Shown here in pieces: positions 52,133-60,604 of a stretch of 64,000 bases of DNA. Position numbers and translations under genes: made by a program. How positions within the stretch are numbered: position 1 is the first letter of the stretch; each line of letters starts with the position of its first letter. The notes below the pieces were generated by a model that saw nothing but the letters and a program-made list of their open reading frames with translations, ran no database searches and was not told the DNA's origin. This DNA comes from CAZYJR01 sp964647905 (lineage in GTDB: Bacteria; Desulfobacterota; DSM-4660; Desulfatiglandales; HGW-15). Location of the stretch: assembly GCA_964647905.1 (NCBI GenBank), contig CAZYJR010000020.1, positions 3,389 to 67,388 on the forward strand, in the 5' to 3' direction.

Positions 52133-53080
52133 ATGTCCATACTCATTACCGGAGGATGCGGCTTCATCGGCGTGAACCTGGCGCGCGTCTATCTGGATAA
52201 GGGCGAGAAGGTGGTCATCCTCGATTCCGCGCCCGAGGAATGGCTCCCCCACGATCTCAGGGGCCAGGCGCGCTACATTCAGGGGGACATCACCAACTGG
52301 GTGGAGGTGGTGGACGCGGTCAAGGACAACCAGGTCAGGGACATATTCCATCTGGCGGGCATTCTTTCGGCCCCCTCCGAGGCCAACCCCTCCCGTTCCT
52401 ACCGCGTAAACGTGGAAGGAACCTTTCACGTCATGGAGGCGGCCAGGATTTGCGACGTCAAAAAGGTTCTCTTTTCGAGCTCCATGGGGGTTTACGGCGT
52501 TTCGCGAGATCAGGTGGTCACCGACGACACCATCCAGCAGCCTAACATCATGTACGGCGTCACCAAGGCCTTTGACGAGCTCCTGGGCAGGTACTACTCC
52601 CTGCGCTACGGGATCGACTTTCGCGGCATCCGGTTCCCCCAGCTGGTAGGTCCGGGCGTCCGCTCGGGCGGGTTCGGCCAGTACAACCCCGGGATGATCG
52701 AGGCGGCCGCGGCCGGCAGGCCTTACGAGGTCTGGGTGCCCGAGGAGACCGTTGTTCCACTTCTCTACATCAAGGATGCGGTCCGGAGCCTGGAGCTCCT
52801 CTATGAGGCCGATCCCTCCGGCATCAAGACCCGGAGCTATAACCTGGGACAGATCACCCCCTCACCCACGGCCCGCAAACTGGCCGACATCGTAAAGAGG
52901 TATGTGCCCGGGGCGGAGATCACATTCAAGCCGGACCCCCGCGCCGTGGAGGTGATCCAGTCCATCCCCGCCACGATCGACGGGAGCAATGCCAGCAAGG
53001 AGTGGGGCTGGCATATCCTCTACAGTGCCGAAGACATGGTCAGGGATTTTCTGGACGAGCTGAAACGGGGAAAATCGTGA
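52133..53080 (+). CDS. NAD-dependent epimerase/dehydratase-family protein, threonine-3-dehydrogenase-like
   Basis: A 315-residue short-chain (extended SDR) enzyme. The Rossmann motif is LITGGCGFIGVNLARVYLDK. The catalytic Ser is in KKVLFSSSMGVYG, and the Tyr and Lys are in NIMYGVTKAFDELLGRYYSL. YGIDFRGIRFPQLVGPG resembles the L-threonine 3-dehydrogenase type more than sugar epimerases. It may oxidise a beta-hydroxy (amino) acid to its beta-keto form, which would feed the cleavage enzyme in the same cluster. The end overlaps the next gene by 4 bases (GTGA). Confidence 0.85.
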   Translation: MSILITGGCGFIGVNLARVYLDKGEKVVILDSAPEEWLPHDLRGQARYIQGDITNWVEVVDAVKDNQVRDIFHLAGILSAPSEANPSRSYRVNVEGTFHVMEAARICDVKKVLFSSSMGVYGVSRDQVVTDDTIQQPNIMYGVTKAFDELLGRYYSLRYGIDFRGIRFPQLVGPGVRSGGFGQYNPGMIEAAAAGRPYEVWVPEETVVPLLYIKDAVRSLELLYEADPSGIKTRSYNLGQITPSPTARKLADIVKRYVPGAEITFKPDPRAVEVIQSIPATIDGSNASKEWGWHILYSAEDMVRDFLDELKRGKS

Positions 53081-54042
53081 GCGATGCAACGACGATCTTG
53101 AGAAACGGGCGTGTGGCGGTTGCGGGGGTGGGGCTCATGGGGCACGGCATAGCCCAGGTCTTCGCCCGCAGCGGCTGTCGCGTAAACCTCTACGATGTGA
53201 GCGAGGGTATCCTGAACAAGGCGCTCCGGAGCATCGAGAGAAACCTGGAGACCTTTGTAAGCGAGGGCCTTGAGACCGATTCCAGCGCAGGATGGGCCCT
53301 CTCCCGCATTAGGCCGGTGCTCGACCTCGAGCACGCGGTCCGGGAAGCCGATTTTGTGGTGGAAGCGGCCCCCGAGGACCCGGGAATCAAGAGGGATCTG
53401 TTCACCAGGCTGGACGCCGCCGCACCCGGACATGCAATCCTAGCCAGCAACACGTCCATGCTCTCCATATCAGAGTTCGGGGCGGGCTGCCGGGGAAGGG
53501 ATCGCCATGTTATAACCCACTGGTTCAACCCTCCACATATCGTCCCGGTGGTGGAGGTGGTGGCCGGTGATGAGACCTCGGACGAGACGGTGGAGATCAC
53601 CCTGGCCCTGCTGAAGGCCGCCGGCAAGAGTCCTGTAAGGGTGAGAAAAGAGATCCCCGGCTTTTTGGTGAACCGCATCCAGACGGCCATGTTCAGGGAG
53701 GTGCTCTCTCTCCTGGAGCAGGGCGTGGCCTCGGCTGAGGACATCGACACCGCGATCAAGGGGAGCTTCGGCCTGCGCTTGGGGGCCGTCGGGGTGCTGG
53801 AGACCATGGACATGGCCGGGCTGGACCTCATGCTGAACGGGACTGCGCACCTCTACCGGCACATCGAGAGCACGGACAAGCCCCAGAAGATCCTGGAGGA
53901 GAAGGTCTCCAAGGGGGAACTGGGGGTCAAGACCGGCAAGGGGTTCTACTCCTATGGCTCCCCCGCCGCTGAGGGTGACTCCAGGGAGGCGATCGATGCC
54001 AGAGACAGGAGGCTGCTTCGCCTCCTGAGGGCACGTTCTTAA
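53077..54042 (+). CDS. 3-hydroxyacyl-CoA-dehydrogenase-type enzyme
   Basis: A 321-residue enzyme with a GTG start at 53077. The NAD-binding motif is VAVAGVGLMGHGIAQVFARS. ILASNTSMLSISEF and HVITHWFNPPHIVPVVEVVA (catalytic His) are conserved. VRVRKEIPGFLVNRIQTAMF starts the C-terminal domain. The family oxidises L-3-hydroxyacyl-CoA, and relatives such as L-carnitine dehydrogenase act on free beta-hydroxy acids. In this cluster, beside a beta-keto-acid cleavage enzyme and an importer, the second role fits well. Last gene of the island. Confidence 0.92.
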   Translation: MSDATTILRNGRVAVAGVGLMGHGIAQVFARSGCRVNLYDVSEGILNKALRSIERNLETFVSEGLETDSSAGWALSRIRPVLDLEHAVREADFVVEAAPEDPGIKRDLFTRLDAAAPGHAILASNTSMLSISEFGAGCRGRDRHVITHWFNPPHIVPVVEVVAGDETSDETVEITLALLKAAGKSPVRVRKEIPGFLVNRIQTAMFREVLSLLEQGVASAEDIDTAIKGSFGLRLGAVGVLETMDMAGLDLMLNGTAHLYRHIESTDKPQKILEEKVSKGELGVKTGKGFYSYGSPAAEGDSREAIDARDRRLLRLLRARS

Positions 54043-54052
54043 TCAACCCGGT

Positions 54053-54217
54053 GCGGCCATAGCGGAGCAGATCTTCGGAGGCCTGGAATGGCTTGCAGCC
54101 ATGCGCTACTACAAGGGCGAGCGGATGGTAGCATACTACGGCTACTACAGTAATGTTTACGGAGGAAGACGGAAAGCCAAGGGGGAAGACGATCTCATTC
54201 ATAGGCTCTTCTTATGA
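54053..54217 (+). pseudogene. IS91-type transposase C-terminal fragment
   Basis: An open stretch of 54 codons reads AEQIFGGLEWLAAMRYYKGE, RMVAYYGYYSNVYGGRRKAK, GEDDLIHRLFL, then TGA. The RYYGYYSN pattern, with a preceding KGE, is the C-terminal hallmark of IS91/IS801-like Y2 transposases. No upstream catalytic part remains. Confidence 0.6.
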
Positions 54218-54308
54218 GCCGCAGGGGCCTCGACAATCGCTTGCATTTGGTCCATGCTAGTACACGAATTCAGGGTCCTGAAGAGGACCGAATCGCGGGA
54301 GGCGGGGC

Positions 54309-55136
54309 ATGAACCAAGGGGAGATCGGGATATACGTGAACGAGAGGCCCATGTCGGTCGAACAGGGCGCGACCGTCGGCGAGTTGCGGGACCGGGTGAA
54401 GCCCGGGGCGGACGTCCTGGTGGTGAACGGTTTCCCTTCGGAGTCCGAGACCGTGATCCGGGAGCGGGACAAGGTGGTCCTGATCAAGAGGGGGGAGAGG
54501 CCTTCCCGCCGGGAGCTGGAGATCCTCATGGCCGCCAGGCACACACCCGGAGTGCACGAACGGATGCGGGAGGCGCGGGTGGGAGTGGCCGGACTGGGCG
54601 GGCTGGGCTCTTCGGTGGTGATCGCCCTGGCCCGCATGGGGGTGGGGGAGCTGGTGGTTGCGGACTTTGACGTGGTGGAGCCGAGCAACCTCAACAGGCA
54701 GCAGTATACAGTGGATGACATCGGCATGCCCAAGACCGAGGCAATGTCCCGGCAGGTGGCGGTTATCAATCCTTGTGTAAGGCTCGAGGCCCACCGGGTG
54801 GTGCTCGAGCCGGGAAACATCCCCGAGGTCTTCTCAGGGGTGGAGGTGCTGGTGGAGTGCCTGGACAGGGCCGAGGCCAAGGCCATGTTCATAAGGGCCG
54901 CTTCTCAAGGCCTGCCCGGTACGTTTCTGGTCGGCGCCTCGGGTGTTGCCGGGTACGGTGACGGGAATTCGATCCGTACCGTTCGCCTGGGGGACCAGGT
55001 CTTCATGACAGGGGATATGGTGAGCGCGGCCCAGCCGGGCAGGGGGTTGATGGCCCCCCGCGTAGGAATAGCGGCCCACCATCAGGCCGACATGGTGGTC
55101 AGTCTCCTCATGGAGGGTCAAGAGACTAGGCCTTGA
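54309..55136 (+). CDS. thiF: ThiS-ThiF fusion (E1-like adenylyltransferase with ubiquitin-like N-domain)
   Basis: A 275-residue protein. The first ~65 residues form a ThiS/MoaD-like beta-grasp (IGIYVNERPMSVEQGATVGE and VLVVNGFPSESETVIREGD-type end). Then comes an E1-like enzyme domain: RVGVAGLGGLGSSVVIALAR (nucleotide loop), VVADFDVVEPSNLNRQQYTV and ECLDRAEAKAMFIRAAS. ThiF adenylates the C-terminal Gly-Gly of ThiS for sulfur transfer into thiamin. Here the fused domain lacks the free Gly-Gly tail, so it is probably a specificity or docking domain, and a separate ThiS would be needed. The 3' end of this gene is repeated at about 60.1 and 62.8 kb. Confidence 0.88.
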   Translation: MNQGEIGIYVNERPMSVEQGATVGELRDRVKPGADVLVVNGFPSESETVIRERDKVVLIKRGERPSRRELEILMAARHTPGVHERMREARVGVAGLGGLGSSVVIALARMGVGELVVADFDVVEPSNLNRQQYTVDDIGMPKTEAMSRQVAVINPCVRLEAHRVVLEPGNIPEVFSGVEVLVECLDRAEAKAMFIRAASQGLPGTFLVGASGVAGYGDGNSIRTVRLGDQVFMTGDMVSAAQPGRGLMAPRVGIAAHHQADMVVSLLMEGQETRP

Positions 55137-55249
55137 GGGATCAAAAGCTTGTGGCCTGCGGTTTCCTGGTGCGCTAGCCCGAGTTTCCTTCTTATCGTGA
55201 GGCAAGCCGGTATTATCTGAATAATCAGGATGATACGGCATGCCTCGCC

Positions 55250-55570
55250 TTACCCTAAAACCTCGATTTTGTCTTTGCTGAGGCCCAAAATCGCCAGGAT
55301 CCGGTCTTGTAGCTCCGAGGTCTTCGTCAGTACGGTTTGCTGGCGCGCGGCCTTCTTCCCCCGCTTTTTGGGGTAGACGTTGATCACTTCCCGAATCGTA
55401 TCGAGTTCTGTGAGGAAGCGCGGCATGGACAAGGTCAGACCGGCCCGGCTCACACGCCTCAGAGCCAATGCCCTCAGCAACAAGGCGATCGTGCAGTACA
55501 AACAGTGGACGCGGATTTTCGGAATCCGTCCAGTGGTGAAGCGGCCACCAGCTCCCGGTCCGCCGCTCCT
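55250..55570 (-). mobile_element. IS1634-family transposase C-terminal remnant
   Basis: The minus strand reads GRFTTGRIPKIRVHCLYCTI, ALLLRALALRRVSRAGLTLS, RFLTELDTIREVINVYPKK and ends KDKIEVLG. It resembles the C-terminal third of IS1634-like transposases (the HWTDxKIRVH...CVLALL region). The catalytic part is gone. It is distinct in sequence from the remnant at 45.2-45.8 kb. Confidence 0.65.
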
Positions 55571-56071
55571 TTATGAACGATTATCCTCGCCAACGATTTG
55601 CAAAGCAGCCGTGATTATATTATCGGACACTCTAAACCCGTTTGAGCGAAGCGCCAATAACAAAGGCTCCACCTTTGAGGTCAGGCCCTTTTTTTTGGCT
55701 TTTATTATGATGGCTATTGTTCCAACAATGCTGATATTAAAGACCTCAGCACATTTCTTCGCTGCCTTGTCATCTATCGCGGCTGCAAAATCCTTGTTCT
55801 GAAAGGCAAAAGCGATGACCTGGGATTCACCTTTGCCGAGGTTCCACTCAAATATTATTGCCGGAACTTCTATCCTCCTGAGCTTTGCCTGATAATCCTG
55901 GGCTTTGAGCCATTCAATAGCCGGATCATGCTCCTTATGGGCATTTATTTCCTCAAAAACACCCTCCGGGATAACGAGTTGTTCAAACAAGCCCGACAGA
56001 AAATCAGCGCAGCCGATTTTGGCAAGGGATATAATCGGAGAAGCATTGACTACAAGCTTATCCGACTTCAT
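55571..56071 (-). CDS. DUF3368 PIN-domain toxin
   Basis: A 166-residue protein: KLVVNASPIISLAKIGCADF, VIPEGVFEEINAHKEHDPAI, LGKGESQVIAFAFQNKDFAA, AIDDKAAKKCAEVFNISIVG. This is the DUF3368 (PIN-like) toxin, a probable ribonuclease, with acidic residues in SPIISLAKIG/DDKAA order. The gene overlaps the upstream UPF0175 antitoxin gene by 14 bases. The AT-rich DNA and codon use point to acquisition. Confidence 0.88.
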   Translation of the reverse strand: MKSDKLVVNASPIISLAKIGCADFLSGLFEQLVIPEGVFEEINAHKEHDPAIEWLKAQDYQAKLRRIEVPAIIFEWNLGKGESQVIAFAFQNKDFAAAIDDKAAKKCAEVFNISIVGTIAIIIKAKKKGLTSKVEPLLLALRSNGFRVSDNIITAALQIVGEDNRS

Positions 56072-56303
56072 CGATCAACTCCTCAGGCGTGAGTTGATAA
56101 GGTGAAACTTTATGTTCATATAAATGCTCAAGAAATTCCTGCCGTGATATATCGGCGATTTCAGCAGCCTTGGACTGAGAAATTCTGCCGTCCTCATACC
56201 ATTTGACCAGGGCTGTTATTTTCATTGATCGGACAAATTCAGCAGGCGTCTGTTTGAATGCCGCAAACGCTGTGTCCGGCACATCTACTGTCAATTGTGT
56301 CAT
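56058..56303 (-). CDS. UPF0175 antitoxin
   Basis: An 81-residue UPF0175 protein: LTVDVPDTAFAAFKQTPAEF, KITALVKWYEDGRISQSKAA, EIADISRQEFLEHLYEHKVS. It carries a small helix-turn-helix (ISQSKAAEIADISRQEFL). It forms a known toxin-antitoxin pair with DUF3368 and probably represses the operon. Confidence 0.9.
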   Translation of the reverse strand: MTQLTVDVPDTAFAAFKQTPAEFVRSMKITALVKWYEDGRISQSKAAEIADISRQEFLEHLYEHKVSPYQLTPEELIDEVG

Positions 56304-56692
56304 GGGTCAGGCCCTCCTGAAATTATATAATCCAATATCCATTTGATATACAACTTGGATTTCGCTCTTTGAAAATGGCCGTTCTTCTTTTTCGTGCTGA
56401 ATTTGGTTCATCGACGCGGAAAGAGGGATTCTCAAAATCCGCTCCGGAACCGGCCGTACCGCATCCCTGGGCACAGGCTGGCATGAGGGCGAAGTTGTCA
56501 AGGCCATGCGCCTTCTGGGTTGGCTCCGCCAAGCCTTGACAGGCTTGCCTGGCTCGTGCCCTGCAGAATTGCGGGCGATGGGCGGGATGCTCCTTGTCAT
56601 TGGGTCGTCTGCCAAATTCCGGTTCAAATGTCGAAGAGGCATATTCATTTGATCTAGGCCCAACCAGTTATTGTTCTAATTGCATTAGCTGC
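56304..56692. other. Gene-free spacer between antitoxin and IS element
   Basis: About 390 bases with no convincing gene. Frames present (for example 56307-56663 minus) have no ribosome-binding site and look like shadows. Base composition changes twice, consistent with joined fragments. Confidence 0.5.
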
Positions 56693-58387
56693 TTAGCTGC
56701 TTTTAGAAAGATATTGGTATGTATAGCATTCCTCCGGAACATCAAGTATCGATAGAATATCGCGCTGTAGCTCGTTAAGCTTGGAAACGAAACCATATAA
56801 TTTACCATCAGGAAGATTCATTTCTCCCTTCACAACGAATTCGAACTCTTTAAGAAGATATTCGGTCCTTGGCTTTCGCACATTTTTTCTGTTTGGCATG
56901 AAGTCATCAAGGCCTTTGTCCCTTTCGTTGATATTTTTTCTTGCTGTTCTCTCGATCAAGACAATGACTTGTAGGGCGATTTTAAAGAGTAGTAATAGTG
57001 CTTCAATTCGCTCAGGTGTATGGAGATAAATTGGCTCAAGGTTATAACTACTTTTAACTCTTCGGTTGATGTGCTCACTTTTGTATTGGTTCTTATGGGC
57101 CATCATTGCATCAGTGATAGATAGATCCTCTTGCGGCTTGTTTGTTATAAGGGGATAATACCCGCAGTAATATAGTTCACTTTCATATGCTTTTTCGTCG
57201 AAGAGCAGTTTTAAACTGAAGTGATCGTTCACAACTTCAGTTTTTTGCGGAAGGTTGTTTTTTGAGGGACGCCCTCTCTTGGCATTCTTATATGATATAG
57301 TAGGATTATTGATTATATTGTATTCAAAAAAACCTGATGTATGATGCTTTTTTAAAACTTGGTCACATGCTTTTTGAATACTTTCTTTAGTTTTTAGGTT
57401 GTATTTATTCAATTTATTGCTAATTTCATTGAATGCAATGCGTGTTTTTTCTATGCGAGCATCAATCGTTTTGCGTTTCCTGGCAGATAAAGCCTGATCA
57501 TAAAGAATGATCATTCGGAAAGCGTACTCCTTCTCCTCATGTGTCACACGGAGAGGAACTTCAAAACCACGATTCATTTGTTCTTTGTACGGTATAAGAA
57601 CTTCTTGTTTGTGCTGTTCCAATGCTTCATTAAGTGCATTTTTATAGGTGTCATACATCGGTGCTGGCGCAATGAAGAACCCCTCGTTGTCGTGTATATG
57701 CGCCATATTGTCTTTGGTGATGAGTTTTGAGTCGGCAACATAAAGAAAATCACGGTTACCCAAAAGGTCGATTAGATTGTTCCATTGCTCAACATATGTC
57801 GTCACATCTGCGGTGTTTCCACTGTAAGCCTTTTGAAATAATGGGAATGCACTGTCAGAGCTGACAGACAATGACCAGACTAGCTGCTTCAAATCTTCGC
57901 GATACTTTTTGCTGTACCCAAAAGAGATTTTGATACTCTCATTGGTTCTATTTTTGTCACAGTTGCCGTAAACGGAAGCCGAAGTAGTATCATTATGGCA
58001 AAGCTTTGATTGAATTTCAAATTCTTCGATCATGCGCTGGGTTAACTGCGTTTCAAGGTTCTCAATGCCATAACCGTATACAGCATCTAATGTATCAGCT
58101 AATCGATCATCGAAGTATTCATAGTGTGGTATATCAGGATAGATGGTTTCAAGGACTGTAGTCTTCTTTGCAAACTTGCAAAGTCTATAAAGTTGCAATA
58201 CCTGAAACATAACACCCGTAATCATGGCGACACAGGCTTGCCCATGAGAGAGCACTTTCCTCCTCGGATCAAGTGGCACGTTTTCATCAATGATCTCAGC
58301 GATGCCGCATCTTTCGAAGTAATGTTGGAGTATGGGGGCAAAGCCAACGCCTTTGGTCTCAACGTCTTCCAGTATGCCTTCGGCCAT
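56693..58387 (-). mobile_element. IS1634-family (IS4 superfamily) transposase, intact
   Basis: A complete 564-residue transposase: an N-terminal ILQHYFERCGIAEIIDENVP (DUF4277-like), then LCHNDTTSASVYGNCDKN, LFQKAYSGNTADVTTYVEQW, FLYVADSKLITKDNMAHI and the C-terminal TDAMMAHKNQYKSEHINRRV with LEPIYLHTPERIEALLLLFK. It is the only apparently complete IS transposase here. No clear terminal repeats were found by eye. It may still be able to move and could explain the loss of neighbouring genes. Confidence 0.88.
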
Positions 58388-58388
58388 C

Positions 58389-58431
58389 GGTAGGGTATCC
58401 TTTCCTTGGAATTTTAGAAGGATACCCTGCC
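58389..58431 (-). promoter_or_regulatory. Long hairpin directly upstream of the IS transposase start
   Basis: GGTAGGGTATCCTT (58389-58402) and AAGGATACCCTGCC (58418-58431) pair over 14 bases with one G-U mismatch, around a 15-base loop. The stem ends one base from the ATG of the transposase and holds part of its AAGGA ribosome-binding site. It could block translation from transcripts that read in from outside. Confidence 0.7.
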
Positions 58432-58636
58432 ATAATGAGAAGAAGGTGTCCAGAAGCCTTACTATCGATTACGGCCTTTTAGAGAAACTTATGATCCTCA
58501 ACCGCTCAAAAACTCGATTTTTAGCTGTTTTTCAGCCAAAAGCTAAATTTCCTAAACGACCAAGAACAAAGAGCGAAATGTGAGATACAATCTTAATATA
58601 TCATAAGTACGCGCTCAGGCAACAGTCAATTCGTAG

Positions 58637-58939
58637 TCAGTAGTCGGTGGCGAAGTATGAGGCGGTTTCCGCGGTTTTCTTGTGGGGGAAGGAGGCGAAC
58701 ACCTTGCCGCTGCGGACCCGGTGCCCGCAGGCACCCCACGTGGCAAACGTGAAGGCCGTGTCAAGACCGGACGCCGCGAATGCCCGGCGAACCACTTCGG
58801 CCGTGAAGCCGCAGTCCGGAAGCTACTTGGAAACGTACGGGTCCCACTCTCCGGTCGCGATGGTGACGGTCTCCGCCGCCGCCGAAAACCCGAACAACTG
58901 AACGGCGCACACCAGCAGAACGGCCCATTTCATCCTCAT
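58637..58939 (-). pseudogene. Family 3 solute-binding protein fragment with internal stop
   Basis: Starts MRMKWAVLLVCAVQLFGFSA (a signal peptide), continues AETVTIATGEWDPYVSK, then TAG (58823-58825), then LPDCGFTAEVVRRAFAASGL, and ends TGA at 58637. That is the first third of an SBP_bac_3 amino-acid-binding protein, which should be ~250 residues. Both the nonsense codon and the missing 3' two-thirds make it non-functional. Confidence 0.75.
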
Positions 58940-58976
58940 GAGTAGTTGGTTTCGCCCTGATCCCCAAACCGATTGG

Positions 58977-59426
58977 CTACTCCATTTCCCGTAATTTGGC
59001 CAGATCGGAGCGGTCCTGGCTTCGGTTGGATATCTCCTTTGACTTGATCAAGTTGGCCCGGTCAATGAAGTTCACCGTCTGTCCACCATAGGCCCCTTGA
59101 ACCCGGTTTTCCCAGATCTTCCTGAAATCGAGGCCTTTCAGCGAGGTAATGATGTCGATTCGAACAGGCTCGTATCCGAGTTGGACGATTTTGTCCGGTG
59201 TGGAGAAATCGTCGGGAGTCAGGTCCAGTGACCCGAATCCGAAGTCCTGGAGGGCGCGCAATATCTTTTCCGCGTTTTCGAAGCTGGCTTCAACAAGAAT
59301 GTCGATGTCCTTCGTATATCGGGGTTCCACATGATAGGCTAAAGCAAAGGCGCCGATAATGCAGTACTTGACGTTATGCTTGTTCAACAACGCTAAGAAC
59401 TCTTCGTAGTCTTTTTCCGTTTTCAT
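58977..59426 (-). CDS. Nucleotidyltransferase-fold protein (DUF6036/AbiEii-like)
   Basis: A 149-residue protein: VKYCIIGAFALAYHVEPRYT, KDIDILVEASFENAEKILRA, GSLDLTPDDFSTPDKIVQLG, VRIDIITSLKGLDFRKIW. The GAF/G-A-L and DIDIL arrangement is that of minimal nucleotidyltransferases, where GG(S) and two Asp residues hold metal. It overlaps a 67-residue partner gene. Pairs of this type behave like toxin-antitoxin or host-defence modules in other bacteria, an inference here. Confidence 0.75.
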   Translation of the reverse strand: MKTEKDYEEFLALLNKHNVKYCIIGAFALAYHVEPRYTKDIDILVEASFENAEKILRALQDFGFGSLDLTPDDFSTPDKIVQLGYEPVRIDIITSLKGLDFRKIWENRVQGAYGGQTVNFIDRANLIKSKEISNRSQDRSDLAKLREME

Positions 59427-59577
59427 CCGGGACCACCCCCGAAGCCCCGAAATGGGCCTCCCGCAGAAACTGAACGGTCTCTACCCGTTGGGCTGCGGTC
59501 ATGCTGTTGTAGTATTGCCTGTCAAACCTGTCGGCCGCTGCGAACGAGTCTGCCTTGTTTACCCAGATTATTTTCAT
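59374..59577 (-). CDS. Small partner of the nucleotidyltransferase (67 aa)
   Basis: Reads KIIWVNKADSFAAADRFDRQ, YYNSMTAAQRVETVQFLREA, then a basic tail. Short proteins of this build recur directly upstream of such nucleotidyltransferases. The two genes overlap by 53 bases, so the partner's C-terminus may be extended or the start of the transferase earlier. No known domain. Confidence 0.6.
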   Translation of the reverse strand: MKIIWVNKADSFAAADRFDRQYYNSMTAAQRVETVQFLREAHFGASGVVPDENGKRLRRVLSVVEQA

Positions 59578-59579
59578 AA

Positions 59580-59790
59580 CTAACCTATAACATTAACTTT
59601 TATGGATATCAACCCATAAACGCGGAATATCGCGATGGCGTAACCGGACCCTGCCGTCCCTTCCTTCAGGGATCCCCGTAACACCGTCGGCGTTGAGGTG
59701 CATGGTGAACACCGACGGGTCTTCGGGGCGGATCGTGCCGACGGCGTCGTCCATAGACTCGTCTGCAGGTTTCCATGATCAACCCATACC
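59580..59790 (-). pseudogene. Possible META-domain-like remnant
   Basis: One minus-strand frame reads MDDAVGTIRPEDPSVFTMHL, NADGVTGIPEGR. The start MDD..GTIRPEDPS.FT.HLNADG recalls the beginning of META/HslJ-type domains. Neither end is complete and no second half follows. Confidence 0.3.
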
Positions 59791-59986
59791 CTTGAAACCA
59801 TGGATGTCAAAATCCATCTCGGGATTCACGGCATGGGTCCGCATTTTTCCGACTCTTCCAGATTTTGAATTGAATGATTTCGATTGTAGCACTCAGACCC
59901 CTAAATTTCCATATTAACCCTAAGCTTCCTGAAAATCGACCAAAGTCAAGCCAGGACCGAAGAAAATGAGCCATTTTGGTTAGTAC

Positions 59987-60602
59987 AACAATATGTAGTG
60001 GTCAGGAAAAAGCTCGTTGGGGTGAGGGTGGTGTGTACGAGGAAGTGAACGCCGTTTGATGGGGCATTTCGAAGAACAGGGATGGCAAGGGATCCACATC
60101 AAAAAGCTTGTGGGTGATGGCCCCCCGCGTGGGCATGGCGGCCCACCATCAGGCCGACATGGTGGTCAGTCTCCTCATGGCAAGAGGCCAGGCCCTGAGG
60201 AGTCAGGTGCCCAACTCGACTGTCCGGTGGGGTCTCGGGGGGCGGAGCTCAAAGACCGCATCCGGTATACGGCGGTTGAACGCGATCTTCTCGTTTCTGA
60301 ACCGGACCCCGCCGCGGCCGGGGACGCGCATGTCCACTTTTTCGGCGTACGCTGTTCCGTCCTCCTCGGTGAACCCCTGAAAGGACGCCTTGAATCCGGT
60401 TTCAGTGAACACCACCTCCCTCGGATTCCGCCCCGCAGGGCCGCCTACCACCACCCAACGGCCGGGCGACCCTGTCCCGCTCGTGACCAGGAACCGGTCG
60501 TGCTTTATCTCCGAGACGGCCCAGTCATCCGGGAGTTCGGGGTAACCGCGCAGGAAGGCCCAGGCCGTGCGTGGATCCGGGGACCCGGGCAGAAAGCGGT
60601 CC
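59987..60602. repeat. Duplicated ~0.6-kb segment, copy A
   Basis: Bases 59987-60602 align with 62661-63281, with frequent single mismatches and a few indels. The shared part begins AACAATATGTA, includes a copy of the thiF 3' end (TGATGGCCCCCC onward), and then contains a minus-strand lipoprotein gene fragment. The alignment ends at GCGGTCC in both. Confidence 0.85.
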
Positions 60603-60604
60603 GT
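60203..60604 (-). pseudogene. LolB/DUF4292-like lipoprotein gene fragment, copy A
   Basis: About 134 codons of the C-terminal half: DRFLPGSPDPRTAWAFLRGY, VSEIKHDRFLV, GRWVVVGGPAGRNPREVVFT, and VDMRVPGRGGVRFRNEKIAF. It ends at a stop at 60203. Its 5' end is fused, out of frame, to the tail of a TPR gene. Its order and sequence match copy B. Confidence 0.7.

Noticed and set aside
58823..58825. In-frame TAG in the solute-binding-protein frame as pyrrolysine
   Set aside because: The gene also lacks its last two-thirds and is not a methylamine-type enzyme, so it is a plain pseudogene.
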